Below, piece after piece: positions 35,591 through 46,527 of a stretch of 64,000 nt of DNA. The stretch's first letter is position 1; each line of letters begins with the position of its first letter. A model generated the notes under the pieces. That model made no database searches. It saw only the letters and a program-made list of their open reading frames with translations, and had not been told where the DNA came from. The stretch comes from Liolophura sinensis (taxonomy: Eukaryota > Mollusca > Polyplacophora > Chitonida > Chitonidae): NCBI RefSeq assembly GCF_032854445.1, contig NC_088301.1, positions 28,750,402 through 28,814,401 of the forward strand, in the 5' to 3' direction. The position numbers were made by a program, and so were the translations under genes.

Positions 35591-36639
35591 CGGTTGTCGT
35601 TAATAAGCTATATACAGACACAGGATATGTGAACTCTCACGCTTTGAGTCTCACATTTTTTAATCAAAAAACACATTCTCACATTCATTATATTGAATCT
35701 CACATTTGTTTACGCAAATATGTGTCATAATATTATTATATGATGTTTTCATCTCGTTTAACGACAATATATATATGTTAACTTGCTAGAAAAGCTTCCA
35801 AAACAGTTAAAAATAGGCAAAATAATTTTCTTCTTGGGCTATTGTAAAATGATTGTAAAAATTCAATTTGGATGTATCCAGTATAGCGTCTTTTAAAATG
35901 TGACATTAGTAAATGTGTCAGTGTATATAATATGCAAACCTCTAGCGATTTAGGGATTACTATGGTGACCTGCTTCAGCGCATTTCCCACATATCACCAC
36001 ATCACCAGGACCAGATATAAACTCATTATACTACCTAGAAAGAAATTTCTGTTTTGTCTTATGTAGGGGTTACTACCGAGCCGTGAAAATGACATGGTGA
36101 TAAAAAAAATGAGGGAAGAAGAAAAAAATCAGCTAATTTTTTTTTAATTGAAGTCATAATTTTGTGTGCTCAATGAAGACGTCTAGCCCTGTTTGATAAT
36201 GTGTTATAACTAATAATTCGAGAGCTACAGTAATTGCTAAGGCACAATGGCATTGACGACCACGCAGGCAGTAACCTTCTATATAGATTTGACTAGCGTT
36301 AACCCATGCCATTAGATACGAGTGGTCATTTAAGTCTGATCCCGACTTTTAAACTCGAGGCAGTCGGGATAGAAAAATATTACATTTCTATTTTACTTTG
36401 TTTTTCTCTTCCAAACAAAGAAGTTTTTTCACGATTTCATTTTTTCCTCTTGTAGTAATTAAGAGAAAAATGTATGTGGATTCTTGCAATACAGGTGCCA
36501 AATGGAGCTGTTGTGGAAGCTATAATGTGAAGTCTTGCACGATAGGCCTCTTGGACATGCACGAAGTCTGTGACGCGAAATAACTTTGTTGGCCGGATTG
36601 GCAGTTAACAGCTATTGGCTATTCAAAGTATACCAGTCA
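35591..36639. other. unassigned DNA
   Basis: No gene recognised. The far 5' portion of the reverse-strand PLE copy might reach a little into this stretch, but similarity is lost. Confidence 0.4.
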
Positions 36640-36860
36640 TTACTTGTAATAAAAATCTAATAGGCTATATCTTCATTAATACGGTACCCACAGACTTCGT
36701 AGTTGGTAATACATTAATGGCATCTATATCAAGCGAGCTATCTCGTGATACCTTGAAATCGCGATTCCAACACCAGGCGGTGCTTCTGTGAATAGTTTAG
36801 TCGGAGTAGCTGCCTGGCCTATGTCTCCATATGAAATGTGCTCGTCCATACGTATACCCA
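36640..36860 (-). repeat. dispersed repeat R4, single reverse unit
   Basis: The complement reads CTATTCACAGAAGCACCGCCTGG, TGTTGGAATCGCGA, then ATTACCAACTACGAAGTCTG and GTACCGTATTAATGAAGATATAGCC. These phrases occur in the same order in each unit of the forward array at 38010-38645. Confidence 0.75.
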
Positions 36861-37680
36861 CTTTAATTACGTATATGTGACCAGACAATTGCCTGTAACT
36901 GAGCATCAGTTTAATGATGCCAGTGGTTGCTGTCAGGTCATTTGTTTCGGAAGTATATAGGCTTAACACAGTCAAGGTTTATATTTCGATTGGGTGAAAT
37001 ACTGCTGATTTTCATGTGAGTGGCGAAGCAAAATTTGTACACATTAGATTAGGGTTTAAATGTTGCTTTAATATTTTAGCCCCCTCTGTTAATGTAAACT
37101 GTTTTACAAAACAATTTTTTTTGGTAGAGTTGATTACTTATGCCTCGAAAATAAAGAGGGGAGAAGCCAATTGGCCGTCGTCATCCAGACAACTCGTACT
37201 CTGACCAAGTCGAACTTAATTCGAATGTCTTCCTTGCTCAGCGGGTAAAATAGGGAGTGGCTTCTTACTAAAATAAATGTCGAAGAAATTATCTATTTTA
37301 CCGAAATGACCATAACTCCTCAGACATCTCAATGGAGTGAGGAGCCTATTCTGACATGAACGTTGTTATGTGCCATATTCTCTCTATATGATCAGAACCG
37401 GTTCACCTCGTGCTCACAGTTAAAACTTGTGAAAAGAATCGTCGTAAATAAAATATTCTTCCGCGCAACAAAACATATCGGTCAAAGAGCATGTAGATGC
37501 CTGCAATAAGATTTTTCGAATTATGAACACTAGGATTTATTTCAAGCACGAATCAACACAAAAAAATGATTGCTACATAATCTTCGATTGTTAACCCACT
37601 TGAAAATTTGAGCGTTAAAGCCAATCTCTAAGGCTATACAAGATATATTCTATATATTTATCTCGGGTAAAACAATGACA
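36861..37680. other. unassigned DNA
   Basis: No gene or element recognised. Confidence 0.4.
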
Positions 37681-37692
37681 TCTAATTTGGGC

Positions 37693-37853
37693 CCTCTCCG
37701 GCCGTACGTGGGAAGATCTGGCTGCAACCTGCGGATGGTTGTGGGTTTCCAGCGGATTCTGCCCGGTTTCCTCCCACCATAATGCTGGCCGCCGTCTTAT
37801 AAGGGAAATATTCTTGAGTACGGCGTAAAACACCAATCAAATAAATAAATAAA
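37693..37853 (+). repeat. SINE family A, 5'-truncated, with near-perfect target duplication
   Basis: Begins within the body at CCTCTCCGGCCGTACGTGGG and runs to the AAATAAATAAATAAA tail, with the 3' module TATTCTTGAGTACGGCGTAA intact. TCTAATTTGGGC precedes it (37681-37692) and TCTAATTGGGC follows (37854-37864), a target duplication differing by one T. Head absent. Confidence 0.92.
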
Positions 37854-37884
37854 TCTAATTGGGCTATCAAGTAATGCCCATACT

Positions 37885-37990
37885 TCTTCATACTAACATC
37901 AGGCAGTGCTGCTGTGGGCCCTATATAGCCGTCTGAATAGCTGTCTAGCCCACATCTCCATTAATTCTTCGCCCAATGGACATTATATTT
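37885..37990 (-). repeat. dispersed repeat R4, partial reverse unit
   Basis: The complement reads TAATGGAGATGTGGGCTAGACAGCTATTCAGACGG and later AGCAGCACTGCCTGATGTTAGTATGAAGAAGTATG, matching the junction between two forward units at 38250-38320. It faces the forward array just to its right. Confidence 0.7.
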
Positions 37991-38009
37991 GGTGTAGTAT
38001 TAACGGACA

Positions 38010-38645
38010 TGTAGATCAGCTAACTGTTCACAGAAACACCTCCTGTTGTTAAAACTGAGGAGTGTTTGTACAGGTATGTTTAACCAAGTACATGTATGAT
38101 GTATTAGGGGAATTGTGGGCCAGACACCTTTTCAGACTTCTTTTCACAGAAGCGCTCCCTGGTGTTGGAATTGAGAAGTATGAGTATCAGCCGATTGCCC
38201 GCATTAAGTTTCATTATTATACCAAGTGTGAAGCGTGTAGGCACAGTATCAATGGATATACAGGCTAAGCAGCTATTCAGACAGTCACTCAAAGAAGCAC
38301 TGCGTGGTGTTTAAATCAAGATATATGATCATCACGTGAAAGCCCGCATTAAGTGTCATTATTATACCAAGTATGAAGTCTGTGAATACAGTATTAATGG
38401 AATTGGATGCCAGAAGCTATTCAGAGTGATATTCACGAAAGTGTTTACCCCCTGGTGTTAGAATCAAGAAGTATTGGCGTGACTTGATAACCTGCGTTAG
38501 GTGTGATTATGATACCACATATGAAGTCTGCAGGTGCAGTATTATTGGAGATATATGCTAGACAGCTATCCACACTACTATTCACAGAAGTAGCCTCTTG
38601 TGCTGGAATCAAGAAATATGATCAGGTGATAGCCCTCATTAGTTG
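38010..38645 (+). repeat. dispersed repeat R4, forward tandem array of ~145-bp units
   Basis: The anchor TTCACAGAAG or a close variant occurs near 38024, 38143, 38287, 38431 and 38580; the complete units are 144-149 bp. Each has CCTGGTGTTGGAATCAAGAAGTATG, a GCCCGCATTAAG.GTCATTATTATACCAAGTATGAAGTCTG segment and an AGTATTAATGGA.ATA...GCTATTCA end. Units differ by some 15-25 % by eye. No coding function is suggested. Confidence 0.85.
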
Positions 38646-39226
38646 AGCTTGTTTAAGTACACAACAATCACGATATAGTCAAAATATAAATAATTAATAG
38701 AATATTGCACAGTGAAGGTTGAATATCATAAATATTTTTCTACGGAAAGGTGGAAATGATGACCCATGTAACCCTTCTCTGTACAAAAAGTCTTTCTGTA
38801 TGTACGTGTACGACGAATAATTATGCAAATCAAGGTGAACGAAATCGAGAATAAATGACATCTGAAAATCTTTTTCAGGTTGAGATGAAATATGTGGTTC
38901 AGGGAATAATTTTTACTGTCTGGATTTTTACATGTTTAGGCCAAAATCAAAATCTATTAACCCTATGTTTTATTTTATATCTTGAATATGTACATGACGT
39001 AGGTTTATAATAAAACATATGTCTTTAGCTATATACATTACAGATTATGAAATGAAATTGCGAATAATTACATAGCAAGGTAGCTATAACTTAAATTAAA
39101 CGTTTGATGTGACGCCACGCTGTTGTCTGCACAGTTAATTATTTTTCAAGAATTCCCACTTGCGAGTTCGTGGTTTGAGTGGTGATCGGTGACAACTTGT
39201 ACCACCTGAGTCCACCTTCGATAGAC
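38646..39226. other. unassigned DNA
   Basis: No gene or element recognised. Confidence 0.4.
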
Positions 39227-39283
39227 GGTAGAGCGGGATTCGAACCCACGAACACAATATCCCACTGAACTATCCGGGAAGAC
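39227..39283 (-). repeat. tRNA-like SINE head with shortened anticodon region
   Basis: The reverse strand carries TAGTTCAGTGG (A box, complement of 39262-39272) and GGTTCGAATCC (B box, complement of 39236-39246), both perfect consensus matches. They are only ~15 bp apart, much closer than in a real tRNA, so the anticodon arm is missing. The element body may continue to about 39150. Confidence 0.6.
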
Positions 39284-39656
39284 CATACAACCTTCTCCGT
39301 TTAGACGACTGTAAACTGTTTGTTGTGACATTAATCCTTTGCCTAACATAAGAATGATATATATGAAGGGTCCATTCGTTTCTCATCAATGTGAAATTTA
39401 TTTTCTAACAGTTTCCGTCTTCGCCTTTATTTCAAATACATCAAATGTTGCCAGTGTGAGAAAAGGCAGAGTGGCGCCATCAATTCTCTTAGGCAGAAAT
39501 ATGTACAGCAAAACATACTTTGTACTAAGGTAAAATGGTGGGTCTAATTTGTAGCATTCTGATTACGAACATTTTTGATATCTGGAGGACTTGATATGTT
39601 GTGTAATCTACTATCAGGTTTCGCCAGATTATATGTAAGCTTAAATCAGTTCAGAT

Positions 39657-40632
39657 TGTTATGTATGACTATTTAACGTTTTCATGTATTGTTAGTCTGC
39701 GGACCTTTATGAAAGCATAACAGGCCCTGTTATATGTGTACAGCGCGGACCGGATCGAAAGCACCTTGTTCAATGCTTCGTTTATTTCATTGGCTGTTAA
39801 TTCTGTGTTTAAGAATAGTTGAATCCACCTGGAAAGTATATAAGCCGTGTTTTCTGTGCAGAGAGGAGGTATTTTTGCTGCATCCACTGGGAGCTAGGAG
39901 AGTGTGCAATGCTCTCGTATCGAGTCCATTATATTGATATGAGCTGGTGATGCCAGTTTCATTTGGGAGGACAGATTTCTATGCCGGCACCGTTTGTGTA
40001 CCACAGTTGTACTGATGTCTGGTTTAAGTGAATTTATTGGTATTCGGATCTTCATTATGATTATACAGTGTTGACTGTGTAATTTGTTTAACACGCTGAC
40101 CTCACCTGACCGACAAGGTCGTCACGGACTCTAAACTGAAGTTTTCAGTTTTGCAAAGGACGTTCGTTCTGCCACAAGGTGACATTACTCTACGTCTCTG
40201 AACGGCTCGTTTGTGAGTTTCTGCGGGAGCTGTGACTGTTCTAAAGTAGATTATACCTCCATGCCTGGATTTACCCTGTGTTGTGCTCTACGGGTGTGAC
40301 GTCATTCAAAGGCTTGACTGTTCCAGTTCTGTGTAACCTGTGTACTGTGTTCGCGTTCGCTGACCTAGCGAAGTACCTAACTGGGACAGTTTGTGAATTG
40401 TGTGTTTATCCCATGGTCTTTACGTTGGATCTCCTGGAATACGTTCCTTGGGATGCAAAGGTGAACTGGAAACTTTTAAAGACCGGTAATACTGATGTGT
40501 ATGTTTTTTTTATGTTGTTGTTGTTGAACTGTCTGTAAAACTGTATGTCTCATTATATATATAAAGCATTGTTTACATTGTAATATTGAGTCACTGAGTC
40601 TGTTTTCTGTTGCTGTTTTCAATACCGTAACA
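39657..40632 (+). mobile_element. solo LTR of a retrotransposon
   Basis: A 976-bp segment begins TGTTATG and ends CGTAACA, with 5-bp inverted ends TGTTA/TAACA. AGAT lies directly on both sides (39653-39656 and 40633-40636), a 4-bp target duplication. It has a TATA box TATATAAG at 39837-39844, in the position expected of an LTR promoter, and an ATATATAAAG word near 40557 that could serve in 3' end formation. No primer-binding site follows and no polypurine tract precedes, so the internal part was lost by recombination between two LTRs. The length and 4-bp duplication suit Ty3/Gypsy-type or related elements, but without internal coding the group is inferred only. The 86-codon open frame at 40278-40538 inside it is not considered a gene. 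Confidence 0.72.
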
Positions 40633-40636
40633 AGAT

Positions 40637-40929
40637 TTAATCTCGCGCATAACTAATCCAAGACCGAGTCACCATCCATAATCTTACACACCCAGCGTAT
40701 GCTAAAGTAGTATCCTACACAGAGTACAACGGACTGAGTTCCCATTGGCTGAAACCTCTAACGCTGTTGCGCTAAAAGTTCATGTATCACCGTCACGAAA
40801 GATCAACCTGCATGCTACATACTTACATGCATATATTAGTTTAGATGGCGACTCCATTCCATGGAATGATTTGCGCAAAGGCAATAAGATGAGTTTCAGG
40901 GACTTAGGCTGCTCTAATTAACCGTAGTC
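40637..40929. other. short unassigned spacer
   Basis: Lies between the solo LTR and the 3' end of the LINE. May include LINE 3' untranslated sequence. Confidence 0.4.
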
Positions 40930-43253
40930 ATAGAGAACTATTGCCACAGTGCTGTAACCTAAAATCTGTGGATCCTACATAAATAATTCCCCACAGCTTT
41001 AAAAACTAAACTTGCATTTTTCGGTGGACAAAGCACACGCTTCAGAGATGAGTTAACAATTCAAACGTCTACAAGGTCAGAAAAGAAGATTTATCTCTGA
41101 GAAGTGTGCTGCGGACACACGAGTAAAACATGATGGATGGTCTCCTCAGCCAAACATTACACCGATATGAATCTCTTACCGTGAATCTTTTTAAGTAGGT
41201 GTTAACTGAGAGATGCCCTGACCGAAGTCGGAAACACAAGATTTCTGCTTTTCTGCTAGAAAAGGAAAAGGGACGCTGTTATGAAGTTTGACAACAGGAT
41301 TAAATGGGTAATAAAAACGACCCTTCTCTGAAGCATCCCACTCAGTTTGCCATAGTTTACATGATAATGACTTTACTTCATTTAGGGCCCCGGATATGGT
41401 CAGTTTATTAGAGGTGACATCACGCAGCCTTAGGGCTCGTTTGGTTAGGCTATCTGCTCGTTCATTACCAGACACCCCAAAACGCCCGGGGAATCAAACG
41501 AAGCAAATGTCAAGACAAGCAAAGAATAGAGAGGACGACAGAAAAACTACTTCGTACAGGACAGGGTAGCATTTTGTCCACTTAAATGCCGTCATTGACT
41601 GTAAAGCACTAACAGAATCTGTGAATATAACAGCTCTTAATAGTCTTAAATCCCAAAGAAAGAGCAGAGCATTCAGAATTGCATAGAGTTCTGCTGAATA
41701 TCGGACAGGTTTTTCGACAATCTAAGAACTTTTTCATATCGCAATTCCGGTACGCAAACCGTAGCCCCAGCCTTACAAGTAGCAGGGCACTTAGAGGCAT
41801 CGGTATAAATTTGCATGTATGCAGATCAACTGCTGCTTACTTATTCGTTAGAAGTCACAGAAATTTTGTGAGGACTGTCTGATTTCTGGACCTGAGAGTG
41901 TAGGTCCATGGATACAGATGGTGGCTGGACTTCCCAGGGGGGAGATGGCGTGACACATTCCTTCTGTAAACGTCCGGTATTGACCCCAGCACTCCTGAGC
42001 ACGAACACTGAAAGGCTGTTTCTTTTTGCTGGCATTATAAAGAGAATCATAACAAGACGTTGAAAACACTGAACTGGCTGGATTATGTAGAGAGCTTTCT
42101 AACTTCCTCCCAAATTTTGCTGTGCGCAGTTTGCGCCTAATTGAGAGAGGCCAATTCCCGGCAGTGGACCTGAAGAACATTTAGAGGAGTAGTTTTCACC
42201 TCTACAGTGCAAATTCGTAACACTGCACACTGGATAGAGTCAAGTCTTAACTTTAAGGTACCGCAAGCCGAATCAACACCTTCACATCCATAATCAAGCC
42301 TGGATCGAATTAACGGCCTATATATTAGGAGTAATGATTTATAATCGGCTCCCCAGCTTTTCCCAGATATTGCTAATTTGGTGTCAAAAGTAACACCCAA
42401 GTACCAGAAGGATGAAGACAGCTTTATGTTGGTGTTACCGAGCTTAAGTGATATGTGCGGCAAAATCCTCCTCCTCGTGAACACAACCGCCTCTGACTTC
42501 ATACAAGAAACACGGAACCCCCAAAGGTTACTAAATCGTGTTATTGCGTCTGGAGCCTGTTAGATGTGCCACTTTGCAGCGTTCAGACCCTCGCACTGGA
42601 ACCAAAGAGCTTTGTCGTCCGGAAAAAGAGTACAAGGGATCATAGGATGAAGGACAGAGGGCAGATCATTTATAGCAATGGTGAAAAGAGTGGGAGACAT
42701 TTTACACTACCCTGAGGAGTACCATTCTCAGTATTCATTGGATTTAAGTAGGCCTTACCAATTCGAACTCGTATATCTCTCTCAGACAAAAAGCTTTTCA
42801 CCCAGCCGAGCATTTTACCTCCGATACCAATATTCTGCCTCTTGATGAGTAACCCTCTTCTCTATATCAAGTCGTATGCCTTCTCTATATCCAAGAACAC
42901 AGCTAAGACGATTCTCTGTTTAAAAACGACTTTTGAATAGAGGGCTCTAAATGCACTAAACGATCTGATGTGCTTCGGTTATTTCTAAACACACTCTGCG
43001 GGTCAGAAAATATATTATTTTTAGTTAGACACCACACAAGTCTGGAGTTTACCATGGTCTCCGTCGTTTTACACAGCACTGATGTTAATGCTATCGGACG
43101 GTACGACCCCGGATCTGCAGCATTCTTTCCTAGCTTGGCAATAGGAATCACAGTGGCTGCTTTCCAGCACGCTGGGAGACTTATTCTTGACCAAATAGTG
43201 TTGTACAACAACAACATAATTTTAAGGCATTCATCGGGTAGGCCTCTGCACAA
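40930..43253 (-). pseudogene. I/Nimb-type LINE, 3' half: reverse transcriptase and RNase H
   Basis: Reverse-strand remains of ORF2, cut off at the right by the PLE. From 43253 downward: RGLPDECLKIMLLLYN and WKAATVIPIAKLGK, SYRPIALTSVLCKTTE (fingers), FLDIEKAYD (motif A, near 42870), NGTPQGS (motif B, near 42715), FPDDKALW (motif C, near 42615, usual FADD changed to FPDD), and FWYLGVTFDTKL (thumb, 42420). An RNase H-like segment at about 41850-41400 ends in SGNERADSLTKRA. A C-terminal EETIHHVLL.C segment follows near 41130. The combination of APE endonuclease, reverse transcriptase and RNase H is known from I-group LINEs. Several stops and frameshifts make it non-functional. Confidence 0.88.
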
Positions 43254-46200
43254 TTATACCAATAACTATGAACTACAAAAATATGCATAGGGCTAACGCT
43301 GGGAATAGTGGTGCATGTTCCCAGGGCGAGTCAATAAATGAATTGTTTGCACTAAGACCCATTTCCATCCAAATACCGGATATATTTGAGAGCATTAAAC
43401 ATGATATTTCCACCAAACCGTGTTCTATCCAACTGAACGATTGTTTGACATTGAATTCCCAAAACAAACATTTAACTATTTCCAAATGTGGACATACCAA
43501 TTGTCTTACATGTCCATCATTTGATACACCCGCCACTTTTATTTCCTCACTGACTGGTAAATGTTATTCGGTTAATTCCTACGTTAACTTAAGTTGTATT
43601 ACGTCCAATTGTATTTACTTGGTAACATACAAGAAGTGTGGTCAGCAGTATGTTGGGAAGACCACCCAGAAACTACATTTACGGGTGAACAGGCATCGTA
43701 AGTCCGTGCGCAAGAAACAATTGCTAATAGGCGAGCATTTCTCTGCCTCCGACCATGACTGGGACCATTTCAGCATTCAAATAATAGAATCGGTTTATCC
43801 ATCAACAAATGAGACTGATGTCGAATTTGAACGTAAAATCCGTGACCGTGAGCTTTTCTGGATGCTAGAGATTGGTTCAGTCTTCTCATATGGGTTGAAT
43901 GATAACGTTATGGGAATCGGCAATGTAACATCTAGCCAACCATATGACTCCATCGTAACAAATTTATTCAAATACCATAAACGTGGACCTCGCAGTCATG
44001 GTAGGATGAAGTTCAACAGAAACATGATTCACAAACACGTTACAGTTAGCTATTTAGTAGGATTGTCCTATGACACCAACAGCATGCATGCTCTACGCAC
44101 AGTATTATATGCACTGCCATTGAACTTGCTAAAACAGGTCGTTCAAGACGTATCCAATAACATACACAATTTTAATGTTCCACCTCACCTTGTACGTCTG
44201 TGTCAAGACATATCGTATTTTCTATTGTATCGCCCTGTAACTACAACTGAAACTCAACACGATCGACTCTTTCTGAAGATAAAGTATTTAGACAGTGGCC
44301 TTGATTTAATTAACCTACCACGCATCTTTAATGAACCTGATGTTCGTAGTGCTGTGCCTAATTATTTTAATATCCAAGAGCCACCTTGCATATCCTATGA
44401 GTATACAAAGCCTATCGCTTCCAAAATTTTCAATTATTCCCAGGCCATCAAGGAGTTCGATTTGGCGACGTATACTTTTGGCGGCTATTAAGAATCATGA
44501 TCTAAGGAATCTCTTTGTGAGGAGTCCTAAGTATAGAGAAAAGAGTAATGTCAACATTCGATCAAACAAAAAAAATACCATCTCGGCACTTGAGGAGTAT
44601 GTTAAAAAATGGTCAAAACGGGAGAAAGTGGATTCTTCGGTACTTAACGATTGGCTTGAGATTGTCAAAAAGAAAGTTAGTTTAATTATACACCGTCTAG
44701 ACATTGATGCTCTACCTAAAGCTAAACAGGTTCTGAAGGATCCCACTGTGCAAGAAACACTCGCTGACCTTCATAGTGAATTTGTCATCACTGTAGCAGA
44801 CAAGGCTCCTAATAATGTCATCTTTATTTGCAAGAATTATTATTATCAAATTCTTGTTCAAGAGCTATGTGCATCTACAACGACATCCACGTATTCTGCT
44901 ACTACATGTACTCTGGAGGAACTTTTTAACACAAAACCTTTCTTAAAGAAAGGCGCATAAATATACCTACCCGTCATACAGAAATACCACAACTTTACTG
45001 GGTTCCTAAAATGCATAAATCCCCATACAAGGCTCGATTTATTGCAGGTTCAAGAAGCTGTACCATCAAACTCTTGTCAACCCTACTTACGAGAGCGTTA
45101 CAAGGAGTAAAGTCATTTTGGAATAAGTATTGCTGTGCCATAATAAAAAATTCAGGTGTCAACTGCATGTGGATTCTTAACAACTCCAAACGTCTTACAG
45201 AAGAACTCGATGCTCATATGCATATACTGTACAAAGACATATCCACATGGGATTTCTCTACTTTCTATACTACGATTCCTCACAAAGATCTTATTGAAAG
45301 AATATCGTCGTTAATTGTCTCGGTATTTACTAAAACTGGTCACCGTTACATTAACGTCAGAAGCAATAAGGCTTTCTTTAGTTCTACTCTTTATAAAGGT
45401 TACCACTCATGGGATGTTACATTATTTATTGAATTACTTGAATTTCTCATTAACAACATCTATGTGCCTCTTTTGGCAGACATATACCTGTTTTCAGATG
45501 AATACGACTATATGCAGAAACTACTTAAAAGTAATATCTTTAAAGCTCGATCCTTTTCATTTACCAAGCGGTATATTGATCATCTACTGGCGTTAAATAA
45601 TCCCCATATTGCTGAAGCGGTGAAGGAAATCTATCCGCCTTCATTGGATTTAAAGGAGACAACAGATAGTCCTGATGGTACATCTTATTTGGATCTATAT
45701 CTGTACAAAGACGGACAAGGCCTCCTTTCACGCCGCCTTTACGACAAAAGGGATAATTTCAATTTTGATATTTTAAATTATCCTTATTTAGATAGCAATA
45801 TACCAAAGGGTCCTGCATATGGCGTATACATATCTCGCCTTGTAGCATTTGTCAGATTTTGCGTTAATTGTGATGACTTTAATCTGCGTCACAAGTTGCT
45901 AGTTCAAAAACTAGTTTGTCAAGGATACTCCATCAAACGCCTTCATTCTAAGTTTCTCAAATTTTACAATGAATATAACACTCTCGTTGGCAGGTATGGA
46001 CAGAGCGTTCAGAACCTCTGGCGATCTGCATTGTGATCAACCACATAGACGGCGCTGTTATCCCTATGTACATATCTATCACGTACATGGTATTTAACTA
46101 CATAGATGGCGCTGGTTGCCCAGTGTAACCGTCTATCTTGTATGTCATGTGTAACATCATAGATAGCGCCTCTTGTAGCATGAGATCTTTACATATTAAC

Positions 46201-46500
46201 GGGAAAGACGTAATCGTCCGTTACTTTTGAATCATAATCTGATCCGTTAGGGTGTGTAACGCTCGTCATTTTCAAACTGTATCTAATACCGCTTAACCTG
46301 GGGCTAGGGGCCGTAAAGGTAGCCATGCTAATTACATCAGCATGATGCCTTTATGAACAGTTGCAATGAAAGCGCGACTGAGATACTTGTTTAGCTGTTA
46401 TTTGACATGGAACTCATTCACGGACTACGAATTTGAGCTTTGATATGGAATTCATGCCTGGAATATTCATTGTCTGCCCGGCATCATTGAAAACTGATGA
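43254..46500 (+). mobile_element. Penelope-like element with N-terminal GIY-YIG (Naiad type)
   Basis: A forward-strand retroelement lies between the two halves of a reverse-strand LINE. Its coding part is 43268-46036, followed by a 3' untranslated part with a CCTGGGGCTAGGGGCC ... GTTGCAATGAAAGCGCGACTGAGATA tail (46295-46395) shared with copies at 16155 and 34145. The endonuclease precedes the reverse transcriptase, the reverse of classical Penelope. This order is established for the Naiad and Chlamys groups of PLEs; Naiads are known from molluscs. The left edge coincides with loss of LINE similarity at 43253; the right edge is uncertain between 46450 and 46528. I could not identify a target duplication, and about 150 codons expected in the LINE at this point are missing. 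Confidence 0.85.
43268..46036 (+). pseudogene. PLE polyprotein: GIY-YIG endonuclease plus reverse transcriptase, frameshifted
   Basis: Three overlapping frames together give one polyprotein. Part 1 (43268-44491, 407 codons) has Cys pairs (residues 74-82), then a GIY-YIG nuclease at about 115-212: IYL (116-118), QYVG (127-130), Arg139, His143, Glu195 and GLN (209-211). Part 2 (to 44960, other frame) begins in the shared text at NHDLRNLFVRSPKYRE and carries EEYVKKWSKRE and FVITVADKAPNN. Part 3 (45011-46036, frame of part 1) is the reverse transcriptase: PYKARFIAGS, WDFSTFY with catalytic Asp81 (motif A), YIDH at 188-191 (motif C) and a KFYNEYNTLVGRYGQSV end. The shifts are near 44470 (+1) and 44955 (-1). 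The family's CxC linker and the GIPMGTNCA part of motif B are absent, and the second motif C aspartate is His. Together these mean no active enzyme. The start is simply the first ATG; the true N-terminus may be truncated. Confidence 0.88.
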
Positions 46501-46527
46501 CCGCTTCTACCTTGTGTGTTTCATGCT

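Noticed and set aside
40278-40538. Small cysteine-rich gene within the solo LTR
   Set aside because: Lies fully inside a segment with LTR ends and duplication; no signal or known family.
43268-44491. Free-standing GIY-YIG homing endonuclease or repair nuclease gene
   Set aside because: The frame continues after a frameshift into a reverse transcriptase of the same family, and the tail matches two other PLE copies.
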